From Helianthus annuus (Eukaryota > Streptophyta > Magnoliopsida > Asterales > Asteraceae), in NCBI RefSeq assembly GCF_002127325.2, contig NC_035441.2:155525122-155589121 (forward strand): a stretch of 64,000 nucleotides of DNA, in the 5' to 3' direction. Numbering within the stretch: position 1 is the stretch's first letter; every line of letters begins with the position of its first letter. The notes below the pieces were generated by a model. It was given only the letters and a program-made list of their open reading frames with translations, had not been told where the DNA came from and ran no database searches. Of the stretch, positions 21,541 through 32,682 are shown piece after piece. Position numbers and translations under genes: made by a program.

Positions 21541-24500
21541 TTTGTGATTCTGGTGCTAATCAGCATATGGTTAAAACAGATAAGGATATGTTTAATTGTA
21601 TAGATGTGTCTGAGTATGATCTGACTGTTTCTCACCCTAATGGAACTAAAGCTAAAGTCTCTAAAATTGGAAGTATAAAACTTGCTAAAGATGTTACTTT
21701 ACATGATGTGTTTTTTGTTCCAACTTACAATGTTAATCTTTTATCTGTTTACAAATTGGCTAAAGATAATCAAATCAATGTTGTGTTTAATGAGAGCAAT
21801 TGTTTGCTTCAGGATTTGAAATCAGGGAGAATCCTGGTGACTGGTAAACAGGATAATGGTCTTTACTTTGTTAATAAAGGTGGTAATCTTGCTAATTTGT
21901 GTTTTAATAGTTTGAACAACAGTAATTTATGGCATAGTAGATTAGGTCATCCTGCTGATCAGATCTTGTCAATTTTAAAAGGTGATCTAGGTGTTGTTGA
22001 TATTGTTAAAAATCCATGTGAAACTTGTCATAGGGCTAAACAAGTTAGAGTTCCTTTTCCATTAAGTGAACATAAAACCAAAAATGTAGGTGATCTTATT
22101 CATTTAGATGTTTGGGGACCTTATAAAGTTACAAGTAGAGATGGGTTTAAATATTTTTTAACTGTTGTTGATGATTATTCTCGTGTTGTTTGGTGCTATC
22201 TGTTGAGAAACAAAATGGAAGTGTTTGAGAATCTTAAAATTTTTTATGAGCTAATTCTAACTCAGTTTAAACAAAAGGTAAAAATATTTAGAAGTGATAA
22301 TGGTACTGAGTTTGTTAATAGTAACATGAATAACTTTTGTAAAACTAAAGGTATTTTACACCAAACTTCATGTTCTTACACACCACAAGAAAATGGTGTT
22401 GTAGAAAGGAAGCATAGACATCTTTTAAATTTGGCAAGATCTCTGTTGTTCCAAAGTGGTGTTCCACTTAAGTTCTGGTCTGATTGCATTTTAACTGCTA
22501 TTTATCTTATTAACAGGTTACCCTCATCTGTTCTTCTAGGCAAAAGTCCTTATGAGTTAATGTTTGGTTTTAAACCCTCTCTTGCACATCTTAGGATCTT
22601 TGGTTGTTTGTGTTTCAGCACTATTTTGAATGAATCTGATAAATTGTCTTTTAATGCTGAAAAGTGTATCTTGATTGGTTATTCAAATGTTAAAAAAGGT
22701 TACAAATTATGGAGTCTTGATAATAAAAAAGAGTTTTTTTCAAGAGATGTTAAGTTTTATGAATCTGTGTTTCCTTATAAATCAAATCAGTTAACTGATC
22801 AATATAAAACTTCGCCTAATAGTTTAAACCATTTAAATTTTTTTGATAGTGTTGAAGTATTAACAACTGATCCTGTAGTTCCCAATGATGAAGAGGGGAG
22901 TCATGAGTCTCTTGAGGTTACTGATGAAGATCAGCAACCAATCCCCTCTACATCTGCCACTCCAAGTGATGTTGAACATCAACATTCTGTAACTGGAGTT
23001 GAAAGTAGTGATAGAGTAGGATTTGGTAGGGCAGAGGACATTAGTACCTCACATGATGAGATCAGCCCATCTGAGGGAACAAATTCTTCTCTTAGAAGAT
23101 CGCATAGGAAAGTTGTTGTGCCCAAGAAATTTGAAAATTTTGTTCTTAATAGTAAAGTAAAATACAGTTTAGACAAAGTTGTTAGTTACTCATGTTTGTC
23201 AGGTGATAATTTGTGCTTTACTACTTCTTTAAATAAAACTGTCGAACCCACTTGTTATGAAGAAGCTTCTAAAGACCCCAGATGGGTAGAAGCTATGAAC
23301 AAAGAAATGGAGGCTTTGTTTAAAAATAACACTTGGGTTCTTGCTGACCTTCCTCAAGGAAGGAAAGCTATTGGCTGTAAATGGGTGTATAGAGTAAAAT
23401 ATAAGTTAAATGGTGAAATAGAACGTTTTAAAGCCAGACTTGTTGCAAAAGGCTTTAATCAAAGAGAAGGACTTGACTTTGGAGAAACCTTCTCACCTGT
23501 AGTTAAAATGGTTTCTATTCGAGTTGTTATAACTTTAGCTGTATTTTTTCAATGGCCATTATATCAGCTTGATGTTGATAATGCATTTTTACATGGCTCT
23601 ATAACTGAAGATGTCTATATGAAACTGCCACAAGGTTATTACTCTAAAAATGAAGCAAAAGTTTGCAAACTGGTTAAATCTTTGTATGGCCTTAAACAGG
23701 CACCTAGGAAATGGAATGAAAGGTTGACTGATGTTTTGCTAAGTGTTGGCTTTGTGCAAAGTAAATGTGATCATTCCTTGTTTGTTATGTCTAAAGGCAG
23801 TGTCTCTGTGTTTCTGTTGGTCTATGTTGATGACATTGTGATTACTGGAAATTCTGATATTGAAATTAAAAATGTTAAACATGTCTTAAATGAAACTTTT
23901 AAGATCAAAGATTTAGGAGTTCTTAAATATTTTTTAGGTATTGAAGTGTTATATGATAAAGATGTTATTTGTTTAGAACTCTTAAACGAATTTGGTTACT
24001 TGGGATGTAAACCAGTTAACACACCAATAGAACAGAGCTCTATTGTCACATCTAAAATTGATAAAAGTACTCAGTTACTTCGAAATGTTACTGGCTTTCA
24101 AAAACTCATTGGAAAACTGATTTACTTGTCTCTTACAAGACCTGATATTAGTTATACAGTGCAGTTTTTAAGTCAATTTATGCATACTCCAAAAGAAGTT
24201 CATTTAGATTTAGCATTGAGATTGTTAAGATATTTGAAGCTGAATCCTGGTAAAGGTTTAAGCTTTAAAAAGAGTGCTAATCTGGATCTATATGGGTTTG
24301 CTGATTCTGATTGGGCAAAATGCTTGTCCACTCGAAAATCTGTTACTGGATATTGTATTTTTCTAGGAGAGTGTCTTGTTTCTTGGAAAATCAAGAAACA
24401 AGCCACTGTTTCAAGGTCTACTGCAGAAGTCGAGTACAGAGCTATGTGCTCTGCTACTTGTGAGCTTATGTGGTTAAGGAACTTGTTGTCTGAATTGAGT

Positions 24501-24737
24501 GTTAACTGTAAATTGCCAATGGTTCTAAATTGTGACAGTCAAGCTGCTATGTCCATAGCAGCTAATCCTGTATTTCACGAAAGAACTAAACATTTTGAAT
24601 TGGATCTTCATTTCTTAAGGGAAAAAGTGGCTGTTGGTATTGTTAGTCCTACCAAAGTTGACTCTGAAAGTGAACTTGCTGATATTTTTACAAAAGGCCG
24701 AATGTGTTACAACATGAAGAATTTTGTAAAAGATTAG
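21541..24737 (+). pseudogene. copia pol (protease-integrase-RT-RNase H)
   Basis: The protease active site CDSGANQHM lies at 21544-21570, just after an in-frame TAG. A clean frame then runs 21567-24737 (1056 codons). The integrase has HSRLGH, the CETCHRAK zinc ligands, and the catalytic D-D-E in HLDVWG, RSDNGTEF and QENGVVERKH (about residues 175-280 of the frame). RT has DVDNAFLHG, LYGLKQAPRKW and the catalytic YVDD near 753. RNase H starts at GFADSDWA near 910, and the frame ends in the family's ADIFTKG region. After FLGIEVLYDKDVICL about eight residues usual in relatives are missing, an in-frame deletion. The stop before the protease and the gag damage make the copy non-autonomous. Confidence 0.93.
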
Positions 24738-25358
24738 GTTTAATTGATTTGTTCAAATCAATTGAATGAAGGGGGATGTTAAAATTATTGGGCTGCCCTC
24801 TATTATTTTGGGCTGCTTATATACGTATACAGTTCATTCTCTTGGTTTGTTGGGCTGATACTATGAGTTTGTTATTGGGCTGATGAGTTTGTTTAGTTGT
24901 TGTAACAGTTGCTAAAATATCTAACGGGGCTTTATGTAACTTTGGGGACTGAAGCTGCCTTATTCTGGAAGTGCTAGACTGAGATGAAACTTATTAAGTT
25001 TCACAATATAAAAGAGATGATCTTCTCTTTCTTTGTACTAGATCTGTTCATTTTCTCTCTGGTTGTTCGTTAGGGTTTCAAGTCAGAGATTATACGAATA
25101 ATCTCTCATCTGTATCTGAGAGATTATTCTGTATTGTGATTGTACTTCTGTATTGTTGATCATCAGTTGATGATCATCTGTGTACTGTTTGTACTTTGTA
25201 TTGTTTGATCTTACTTTTGTAAGATCATATTTGGGTATTTTGGGGGGCAAATATTTTAGGGTTGGATAAATAAGATTTTGTCACCGTTTTGTCACTATTT
25301 CTTGTGTTGTCTCTTGTTTGTGATTTGATTCATAAAATTTTACACTCTTTAATATCAA

Positions 25359-25885
25359 CATTTTTTTTGAATAGTGAACTTCATAAAAAAAACCACACCC
25401 GAAACCCGGGGGCCAAACAAACAATGGAAGCGCTTACATAATTACAAATTTAAACCAGTTATCCCACCAGAATACTTGATATTTAGATCTATTACAAAAC
25501 CACAAATACCCGCATCGACTTTACTTCGACGATGATCTTTTCAATCCTCACCTAAACTCCAGAAAACTTCAACTCATTCCTCGCTTTCCAAATGCTCCAA
25601 CATCCTATAATCATCATACCATACAACACCTCCTTCTCTTGATCTTTCAATCCCAAGTAATTGTGAAATTCCATTAAGTCTTTAAATGAAAAGGCTACTA
25701 TACCTGGCACCCTACACCACGAACTGATGTGGTTCCAAACAATCGAAACAATCAGACAACTAGTGAAGAGATGATCAACCGTTTCATCCCCGCTTCCACA
25801 CAACAGGCAAGAGACGTCTTCAACCATAATGTTCCTTCCTTATAAAGCTACTGTCGTCGGAATCCTTCCCAACTCTGCTAGTGCT
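25359..25885 (-). mobile_element. 5'-truncated LINE fragment (ORF2 C-terminus)
   Basis: The minus strand encodes a zf-RVT end: LAELGRIPTTVAL, CLLCGSGDETVDHLFTSC and WSIWKARNELKFSG (within 25552-25865). The T run at 25359-25366 is the likely poly(A) tail on the minus strand. The LINE's 5' edge cuts directly into gypsy gag sequence at about 25885. I could not find a convincing target duplication. Confidence 0.78.
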
Positions 25886-26213
25886 CACATATGTCTAATA
25901 CTGACTCCATTCTGTTGAGCCAGTCTTGAGCTTCTTGTGCTCCCTTTCTTCCATCGAAGGACTGAGGTTTACAGGACATGAAGTGCTTATAAGTGCATTC
26001 CTTTGATCTGGAATATTCACCTTTTCCTTCTAGTGGCATGGTTACAATAATCTTTTTCTTTTCGCCCATTCTTTCCCTTTGTACTGGCGTGGAGGTAGCT
26101 AAGCTTTTTTCAGGTCGTTCTCCTGATTGGTTAACATTACCGGTTTGTGCATTCGTTATTACCTTAGCCACTTCCACGGCTATATTGTGGATATCCTCAG
26201 GATTTAGATGCAT
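25878..26213 (-). pseudogene. Gypsy gag N-terminal fragment
   Basis: The 111-residue frame has the gypsy gag signature CTYKHFMSCKPQSFDGRKGA and WLNRMESVLDICE (residues about 70-110). This is a relative of the gag at 15389-16420. Its start is about 440 bp from the LTR/primer site at 26656, the expected distance. The frame ends abruptly where the LINE begins; the rest of gag and pol is not in the window. Confidence 0.85.
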
Positions 26214-26420
26214 GCTTATACTAGACCGGGATCTGACACTATGAGAGGGAGTTTGAGTCCTATGAGAACCTTCCTCTCTCCTTCTGTTATTCTATTAATT
26301 TCTAGACTCTTGTTCATCTCTATGTTCAGACATTGTCTCCTTCCTATAGGAATATAATTATACATAGTTACTGGTATGTATGATACATCATTATAATATA
26401 ACAATTATATATATCACACA

Positions 26421-26457
<37 letters not shown>

Positions 26458-26655
26458 CACATAAAAAGGCACAACATAGTTTACTTTTATGTTTACTACT
26501 TCTAGCGTCACTCAATTGACTATGCAAATACTTTTCCTAAGAACATGTTATTTGGCCTAGTATGAGTACGCTATTAACCTTTAGAGCACTATTGGGTAAA
26601 GCTTAGGCATTCCTACAATACCTAATTCGCTAAAACCTCGGGCTCTGATACCAAC

Positions 26656-27562
26656 TGTAACACCGTCACTAGTAACCCGGGTGATTATGTACAATTGATA
26701 CACTTACAATGGAAGCAAACTAAACTTTTATAAAAACTTATAATAGTCTGGGTACAACACTTTATTTATTCACAAACTTTTAGCAACTAAGAACTCCTTA
26801 ATCTTCTAAACTCCACAACGGTCAACTAGTTCCTATAGCTTTCCTCACGGCTCACCTGAGATAAGTATACAATTTTATAAAGACAAACCACAGTTTACAT
26901 TATATGCATACACAATATGGGCATGTGACCACATTATAGTGAGGATAGGCCTCATTGAACCTTATAGGCCACATTTATCACAAACCACTATACAAGGGTC
27001 ATACTAGTCCTCCAGTTGTGCCCCTTTACGACCGTCACATTTGTATGAGCGTGTGTCGCTGGACATTATAAGCACGAAGTGTTTGTGGGTACAATACATT
27101 ATTACCATTCCCAAAGTGACACACCTCATTAAGCATAATAAGATCCCATATACCCCTACTTACACATGCATACTGCAGCATTCTCATTATTACTAGTTAT
27201 GGGCGAGTAAACTATCACAATTTAAAAGACCAGTATGATGACTCACCTGATTAACAATTGCTTAACAGCCGCTAATACTATCAGGTTATGACTCAAGGTC
27301 CTTAAAACTATCTACGGCACGTTGATGTATAGTTTCCCCACTCCTGCTCTTATTCGAGCTCCAAAAACGACTACTAACAACACCCAAAGGGGTACTACGT
27401 AAGATTCTCTAAAATAGAGGATTCACGTTAAACAAACTATTACCTAAAGAACATACTAAGCCTCTCCTATATATACACATGAGTGGACGGTGGCTTATAC
27501 AAATACATCGATGTGGGATGTAAGTGACCTGCCTGCTTGCTTGATTCAATTCTTTCATTGTT

Positions 27563-27600
<38 letters not shown>

Positions 27601-27915
27601 ATAATTAATAATTAATTTAGCTGCTTAACTCGTTTATCTCTTATAACCTTTAAAGTATAACGTTTATAAAACGACGAATATGATTGAGTCGAGCTCATTT
27701 TTATATACGTTTTAACCTAAATTTCATTAAAAACAGAGTAAGGTCAAAATAATATATTTTATTATTAATATTAAACGGTCTCTTATAATAGCCAAAGCTC
27801 GTTAAGATAGTTCTTATTTCACACAACTATTCTACTCGTTACTTACTCGTTCAACAATTATAAACTACATTTTTCACATGTTTATAACGAGTACATTAAG
27901 GTTCGGGGTATTACA
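26656..27915 (-). repeat. LTR of a truncated gypsy element
   Basis: On the minus strand the sequence begins TGTAATACCCCGAACC (27915) and ends GGTGTTACA (26656). A Met-tRNA primer site TGGTATCAGAGCC follows at once (26653-26641), making this a 5' LTR. It contains a (TA)n tract at about 27571-27595. The leader downstream contains another (TA)n at 26423-26456. The 3' half of the element is gone. Confidence 0.75.
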
Positions 27916-28294
27916 AAAGATTCGCAACAAGGCTGCTGTCAGCGAACCCCATGCGGACTGCAAGGGGTATGCCATACGGTTCGCAAGGGGAATAGGAACG
28001 CAGTAAATATTTAAACATCCTTGCGGACCGCAAGGGTTAGTTCACACGGTCCGCAAGGGACCTCCAAAAATAAAAGAATGCCTTTTAGGCAAATTTAGCC
28101 CCTCAACTTTGAATTTATAATATATGAAATATTGGTCCCTCTCCTTCCACATAGTCGGGATTAGTTGGAGATTCGGGACACGTTTCAGTCAACGTATTTA
28201 ATGTGGGTCCCTCTCCTTCCACATAGTCGGGATTAGTTGGAGATTCGGGACACGTGTCGTCACACAGTTGGATGAAAATTTTCGGGGTGTTACA
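27916..28294 (-). repeat. Fragment of a second LTR
   Basis: The minus strand begins TGTAACACCCCGAAAATTTTC at 28294, an LTR-like start. Inside are two 49-bp direct repeats (28134 and 28206, period 72) and near-palindromes of the type CCTTGCGGACCGCAAGG around 28018-28065. It either belongs to an older gypsy copy or is the outer part of the neighbouring LTR; I cannot tell which without related sequences. Confidence 0.5.
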
Positions 28295-29572
28295 TTGAAA
28301 AATTCAATATTCGGTTCGATGAACACGAATTGGATATTATTTGGGGGTTTAGTGTGTAAGCACCCTAGGTATTCCATGTCATGTGTCATAGGAGTGGCAT
28401 TGTATTTGTTTCTTCTGATCATCCCATAACAATTGAATGCTCTTGCTTGTTACAAATTTTTGCTGTAATCATAATTTGTTTGCTAAATATGTTTATAAGT
28501 TATGTGTTTGTAGAATGTCCAAGCCAAAAATAGGAGACACCGAATCACACTATCCAAATGAAACCTGCTTTTTAAGTGTCAGTCAGTTTTAAAAACATCA
28601 TGGTTCTTGTAGAATGTTAGTGTCTTATGTCTAATGAAGAAATATAGCATGGCCAATAGGTCATGTCCTAATATCAAAGCATGACTTTTTAAGTCTTTTA
28701 ATTATCAGTTCTTCCACATGCATGGCCATTTTAGTAGCTTATATTTCAAACCTTACCTGGAATGTATGAGCCCACCAACTTCGATAACATATGTAGAGCG
28801 GTTAACATCATAGGAAACTAACTTTGTTGTTGGGTGTCGTTCTTTGTAAATAATAATGTTAGGCTTGAACACACATGGAACTGAACACACACGCATGAAA
28901 GCACTAAACAAACAACGAAGATTTAAAGTGGTTCGGTCGGCTAACATATGTCCAATGTGCTGCAACCAGGGTTTCTTTTATTATATGGGTGCTACAAGGC
29001 ATTACAAGCAAAAAGCAATCATTCTATAGTGACTAACCTAGGGTTAGGAAACTTAATCCCCAAGTTAGGCCTAAGACTACATAGACATAATTAAGGACGA
29101 CTAAATTAAAACCCTAATTTAACTGCCAAATAAAGACATAAGGACCGACCCAAGGCTAGGGCCGGCCACCCTCCCTTGATCGGGCCTCCACACCAAATCG
29201 ACCAACAAATAATAGACCATACATTCACCTTTTATAGTAAAACTTATAAATAATGTTTTATTTGGTGACGCCATTATAAAAAGAATCTTATGTTGATTAT
29301 ATACATCATTCTTTTATATATTATTTACTACTTATGTTTTACAGTTTGAAATTATTTATTATTATAAGTGCATTACAATTTAACATAACATTCTTGCTTC
29401 TTAACTTAAGAAATCCTACAATTGAGACTTGTTTTGGTAACTTGTAATGATAATGCAGAATATAACCTTTTAAGGTGCTGCTCTTTTGAATCTATATCAT
29501 TCCATTTGTATTAGCCTTCTTTGTGAAAGTCTGGATTTCTGTGATGTTGGAGTCTAAGCCTCAAAAGTTATA
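28295..29572. other. Spacer between retroelement debris and receptor kinase
   Basis: No convincing gene. 28850-29230 contains a GTGGTTCGGTCGGCTAAC block and a CAACCAGGGTTTCTTTTATTATATGGG block that look like the 3' part of an LTR, but no ends could be set. The last 300 bp (29270-29572) are AT-rich and probably include the 3' UTR of the minus-strand kinase gene. Confidence 0.5.
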
Positions 29573-32095
29573 TTAGCCTCCCGTTGGCTGCGATATCCCG
29601 GTGAAAGTGTCGGTTGATGATGTGTCATGTCTTATTGTCATTTCAGTTGAACCCAGTAATGCATGTTCATCGGTTGTGGCTGGCTCTTCTTGCATGATGA
29701 ATGGAAGCTGTTGATATTCTAACATTGCCTCGCCAACCATTCCCCCGGTTTTCTCAGCATATTCTTGCAGTTGCAATGCAAACTCTAGTCCCCAAATCAC
29801 ATCGTCCATAGTTGGGCGCGCAATTCCTTCTTCTTTCAAGCAACTATATGCTACCTCTCCAAACTTCATTAAGCACTTAGGGGCGATCTCACTATTTAGG
29901 TTTGGATCAATTATCCGATGCAGGGTCCCCTTTCGATAACAAGACTTTCCCAGTTCTGCCAGATTCACTTCTTCATCAGGTAGCCTTCGATTGATAACAG
30001 GTCTTGCACACAACACTTCAAGCAAAACGACCCCAAAGGAGTACACATCAGATTTTTCAGTGAGTTGTTTCTTTCGATAATATTCAGGATCCAGATACCC
30101 GATGGTACCCTTCACCATTGTGGTAACATGGTCTTGTGTTTGGTCTTTAGGGCCTTTCTTTGACAATCCGAAGTCACACAACTTAGCAACCCAATTTTCA
30201 TCTAGCAAGATATTTGTGGACTTGACATCACGATGGATTATTGCACGGTTTGTACCTCTGTGGAGATACTGCAACCCTTTGGCTGCACCAATGCAAATAT
30301 GAAGACGTCTTTTCCATGACAAAGGAGGGTTGTTATTCATGTATAGATGTTCCTGTAGAGTTCCGTTGGGCATGTAATCATAGACCAGTATCATCTCGCC
30401 CTCACTATCACAGTATCCAATCAGGGACACTAGTTGAACATGGCGTAGTTTGGACAGAAACCCAATTTCTGCTCTGAATTCTCGAATACCTTGTTTGGAT
30501 GATGAGTTGAGCCGTTTGATTGCAACAATGGTTTTACCCTCATCAATGCACCCTTTGTACACCGTACCAAACCCTCCTCTGCCTATAACACATTTGGCAT
30601 CAAATTCACAGGTAGCAACTTTCATTTCCTTCAGTGAAAAACGACGACATCTACCTGATGGTAATGGTGAATGACCAGGTCTCGTAGAGTTTAATGGCTT
30701 GCCGAAGTGTTTGACTTGTAATCGAAGTAAAACAAGAACTAAAATAGTCAACAAGACTAATCCTCCCCCAACACCTCCAATTATAGGGGCATATGACATA
30801 GTTTTCTTTGGAATTATGGGAGACACAGGCCTTGGCTGTGGGTATTCACTACTAAGTTCTGGGTTTGGGCTAGCAAGACTACTATTCATGCTCAACTTGA
30901 AGGTTTCCAAACCGTTCAAATAAGCATCTAAATATAGTTCAGAATTGGGATTAGGATGCATTGCGATCCACAAATCTTGCTTGCCTCTGCTATGATTCGG
31001 CTCTTTGACAAACACAATGTAATCTTTGATTACAGGATAACCGCTACCTTGTGTTAATTGGAACAGATCAATTTCATCATCAGCAGTTTGATTATTAATG
31101 AAGATTTTGAAAATCACCTGACTACTTTTATTGTATTGTGGTATAATGTTGCAAAAATGGAGCCTGAGCATGTAATAAAACCCAGAATCAACGGGAAGTA
31201 TCCAAGTCAGATTGTACGTGTCAGACAGTTTGCCCATACTCCTTTGGGTTCGATAAACTTGCTCAGGTGCAGTATAACTTGGTGTCTTGTTGGTATACAT
31301 AATCTTCTCCTTTGGATCATAATTAGGTGTCAACCCAATTGCACCTCCGTATATGTAGTTAATATCTTGTTCCCATGACCGGTACATACCAGTATCATTA
31401 GTACCCGGTATATTTCCCCCACCCACGTTTAACCGGTAAATATTTTCAAGAGCCATGTTGTTAGCGATAACGGGTCCATTAGCTATCCCAACATATTTCA
31501 GGTTCTTAGAGTTAAAGTAGAGATCTTCAGGCATTGAAACGATTTCAATACCGTTGATGAAGGCATATGAGTAGGGTGAGGGTGTAAAGGTAACGTTTAG
31601 GATCTGTGCATGTTTTACGTAGATGATGTATTCTTTGCTAAAGCTGGTCTTTTCCAGATAGGAGGCGGTTAGGAAAGCACTGAAGTTGGTTAAGAGAGAG
31701 TAGCCGTTGGATGATACCGAGAAGAAAGATTGTTCTGGTTTGAGGTCAGAGTAAGTGGCAGGGTAGAAATATAGGCGGAGGAACTTGGGGCCTTGGGACA
31801 CCGGAAATGTGTATGTGAATGAAGAAGCGTTGAAGATTCGGGTGGTGGAATAAGGTGTTTGGGGGACCGAAGGATCGGGGGTGGATGAATATGAGGTGGT
31901 GGAGATGGTGGAGGGTACAACAGTGGAACGTTCATCACTCTCCCATATCCGGTCCGAATTGGTGGTGGTGGAGGAGGAACCACAGTCAAAGAGGTAATAG
32001 TCAGTGGCGTTGTATGGTGGTTCGGTAGTGGTGGCGGTGGTGGAGAAGTGGAGGAGCAAAGAAAAGAGTGGCAAAGTGAATGTGAACAGTGGCAT
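29573..32095 (-). CDS. FERONIA/ANXUR-type malectin-like receptor kinase, copy 1
   Basis: Single-exon, 840 residues, the usual length for CrRLK1L proteins. Residues 1-22 are a signal peptide. A tandem malectin-like ectodomain (about 28-400) starts at YNATDYYLFDCGSS and has many N-glycosylation sites. One membrane span is near 432-456 (IIGGVGGGLVLLTILVLVLL). The kinase has the G-loop GRGGFGTVYKG (near 505), VAIKRL, HRDVKSTN (near 620), DFGLS (near 643) and GTIGYLDPEYYR, so all catalytic residues are present. The family senses RALF peptides at the plasma membrane and acts in growth, pollen tube and immune signalling. An oddity is NLAELGKSC near 716, where relatives, including copy 2, have Trp instead of Leu. 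Copy 2 lies 587 bp upstream on the same strand, so this is a tandem duplicate. The start chosen gives a proper signal peptide. The family assignment is firm; orthology to a particular member is not resolved. Confidence 0.96.
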   Translation of the reverse strand: MPLFTFTLPLFSLLLHFSTTATTTEPPYNATDYYLFDCGSSSTTTNSDRIWESDERSTVVPSTISTTSYSSTPDPSVPQTPYSTTRIFNASSFTYTFPVSQGPKFLRLYFYPATYSDLKPEQSFFSVSSNGYSLLTNFSAFLTASYLEKTSFSKEYIIYVKHAQILNVTFTPSPYSYAFINGIEIVSMPEDLYFNSKNLKYVGIANGPVIANNMALENIYRLNVGGGNIPGTNDTGMYRSWEQDINYIYGGAIGLTPNYDPKEKIMYTNKTPSYTAPEQVYRTQRSMGKLSDTYNLTWILPVDSGFYYMLRLHFCNIIPQYNKSSQVIFKIFINNQTADDEIDLFQLTQGSGYPVIKDYIVFVKEPNHSRGKQDLWIAMHPNPNSELYLDAYLNGLETFKLSMNSSLASPNPELSSEYPQPRPVSPIIPKKTMSYAPIIGGVGGGLVLLTILVLVLLRLQVKHFGKPLNSTRPGHSPLPSGRCRRFSLKEMKVATCEFDAKCVIGRGGFGTVYKGCIDEGKTIVAIKRLNSSSKQGIREFRAEIGFLSKLRHVQLVSLIGYCDSEGEMILVYDYMPNGTLQEHLYMNNNPPLSWKRRLHICIGAAKGLQYLHRGTNRAIIHRDVKSTNILLDENWVAKLCDFGLSKKGPKDQTQDHVTTMVKGTIGYLDPEYYRKKQLTEKSDVYSFGVVLLEVLCARPVINRRLPDEEVNLAELGKSCYRKGTLHRIIDPNLNSEIAPKCLMKFGEVAYSCLKEEGIARPTMDDVIWGLEFALQLQEYAEKTGGMVGEAMLEYQQLPFIMQEEPATTDEHALLGSTEMTIRHDTSSTDTFTGISQPTGG

Positions 32096-32682
32096 AATGC
32101 TTGATAGCTTTCCTTGTGGGTCTGGGAAATATCAGTAGCTTTTTTGGTATAAATCATAGTGGTTGTTAAAACCAAAAGGATAGGCTGATTGACATGAAAA
32201 GTCTTCTAAAATTTTCTACTAGACAATAGTGCAAAAGGACTAATCAATAGTTGGCCACTATCCCGCACCCATAACACATGGCCTAAGTGTTGGTCGTGAA
32301 TCACGATGGATAATAACAGATTCACTTAATTATAATGGTTTAAAAGCCAAATCATTCAAACTCTTATCTGCAAATACCTTTAGATATGTAACTTTACTTT
32401 CACACACGATTTTAACTACCTTTATCACTTTATCTTTATCTTGATGTTCATACCTTTATCACTTTAATAATTCATCTTTATCATACCAACTTTGACTTGT
32501 TGACTTCGTTACAGATTGTATGAAGTCTATTCATTACATGACGCTATTATACATCAACATGTAAAGGAAACGATTAATGCAAATTACATACTATTCTTCT
32601 AAAATTAATCATCAAAATATTCAAAATTAAAATTTATATGATAAAGACTTGTTGATTTGGCTCTAAAATCCCAGCTTCCACA
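32096..32682 (-). promoter_or_regulatory. Intergenic promoter region of kinase copy 1
   Basis: 587 bp separate the two kinase genes. No other gene is visible. The segment just upstream of the start at 32095 would be the 5' UTR and promoter of copy 1, and the distal part the 3' UTR of copy 2. A short local repeat, ACCTTTATCACTTTA, recurs near 32410-32465. No confident TATA box can be assigned. Confidence 0.45.

Larger units (their letters stand above)
19360..25344 (+). mobile_element. Complete Ty1/copia retrotransposon with 568-bp LTRs
   Basis: LTRs at 19360-19927 and 24777-25344 are both 568 bp and differ at only about six places I noticed. The pentamer CTCTT flanks the element at 19355-19359 and 25345-25349. 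The primer site TGGTATCAGAGC (19928-19939, Met tRNA) directly follows the 5' LTR. The polypurine tract GAAGGGGGA directly precedes the 3' LTR. The domain order protease-integrase-RT-RNase H is that of copia elements. Coding defects in gag and pol make it non-autonomous now. The LTRs carry a palindromic GATGATCATCAGTTGATGAT-type segment near 19740. Confidence 0.96.
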
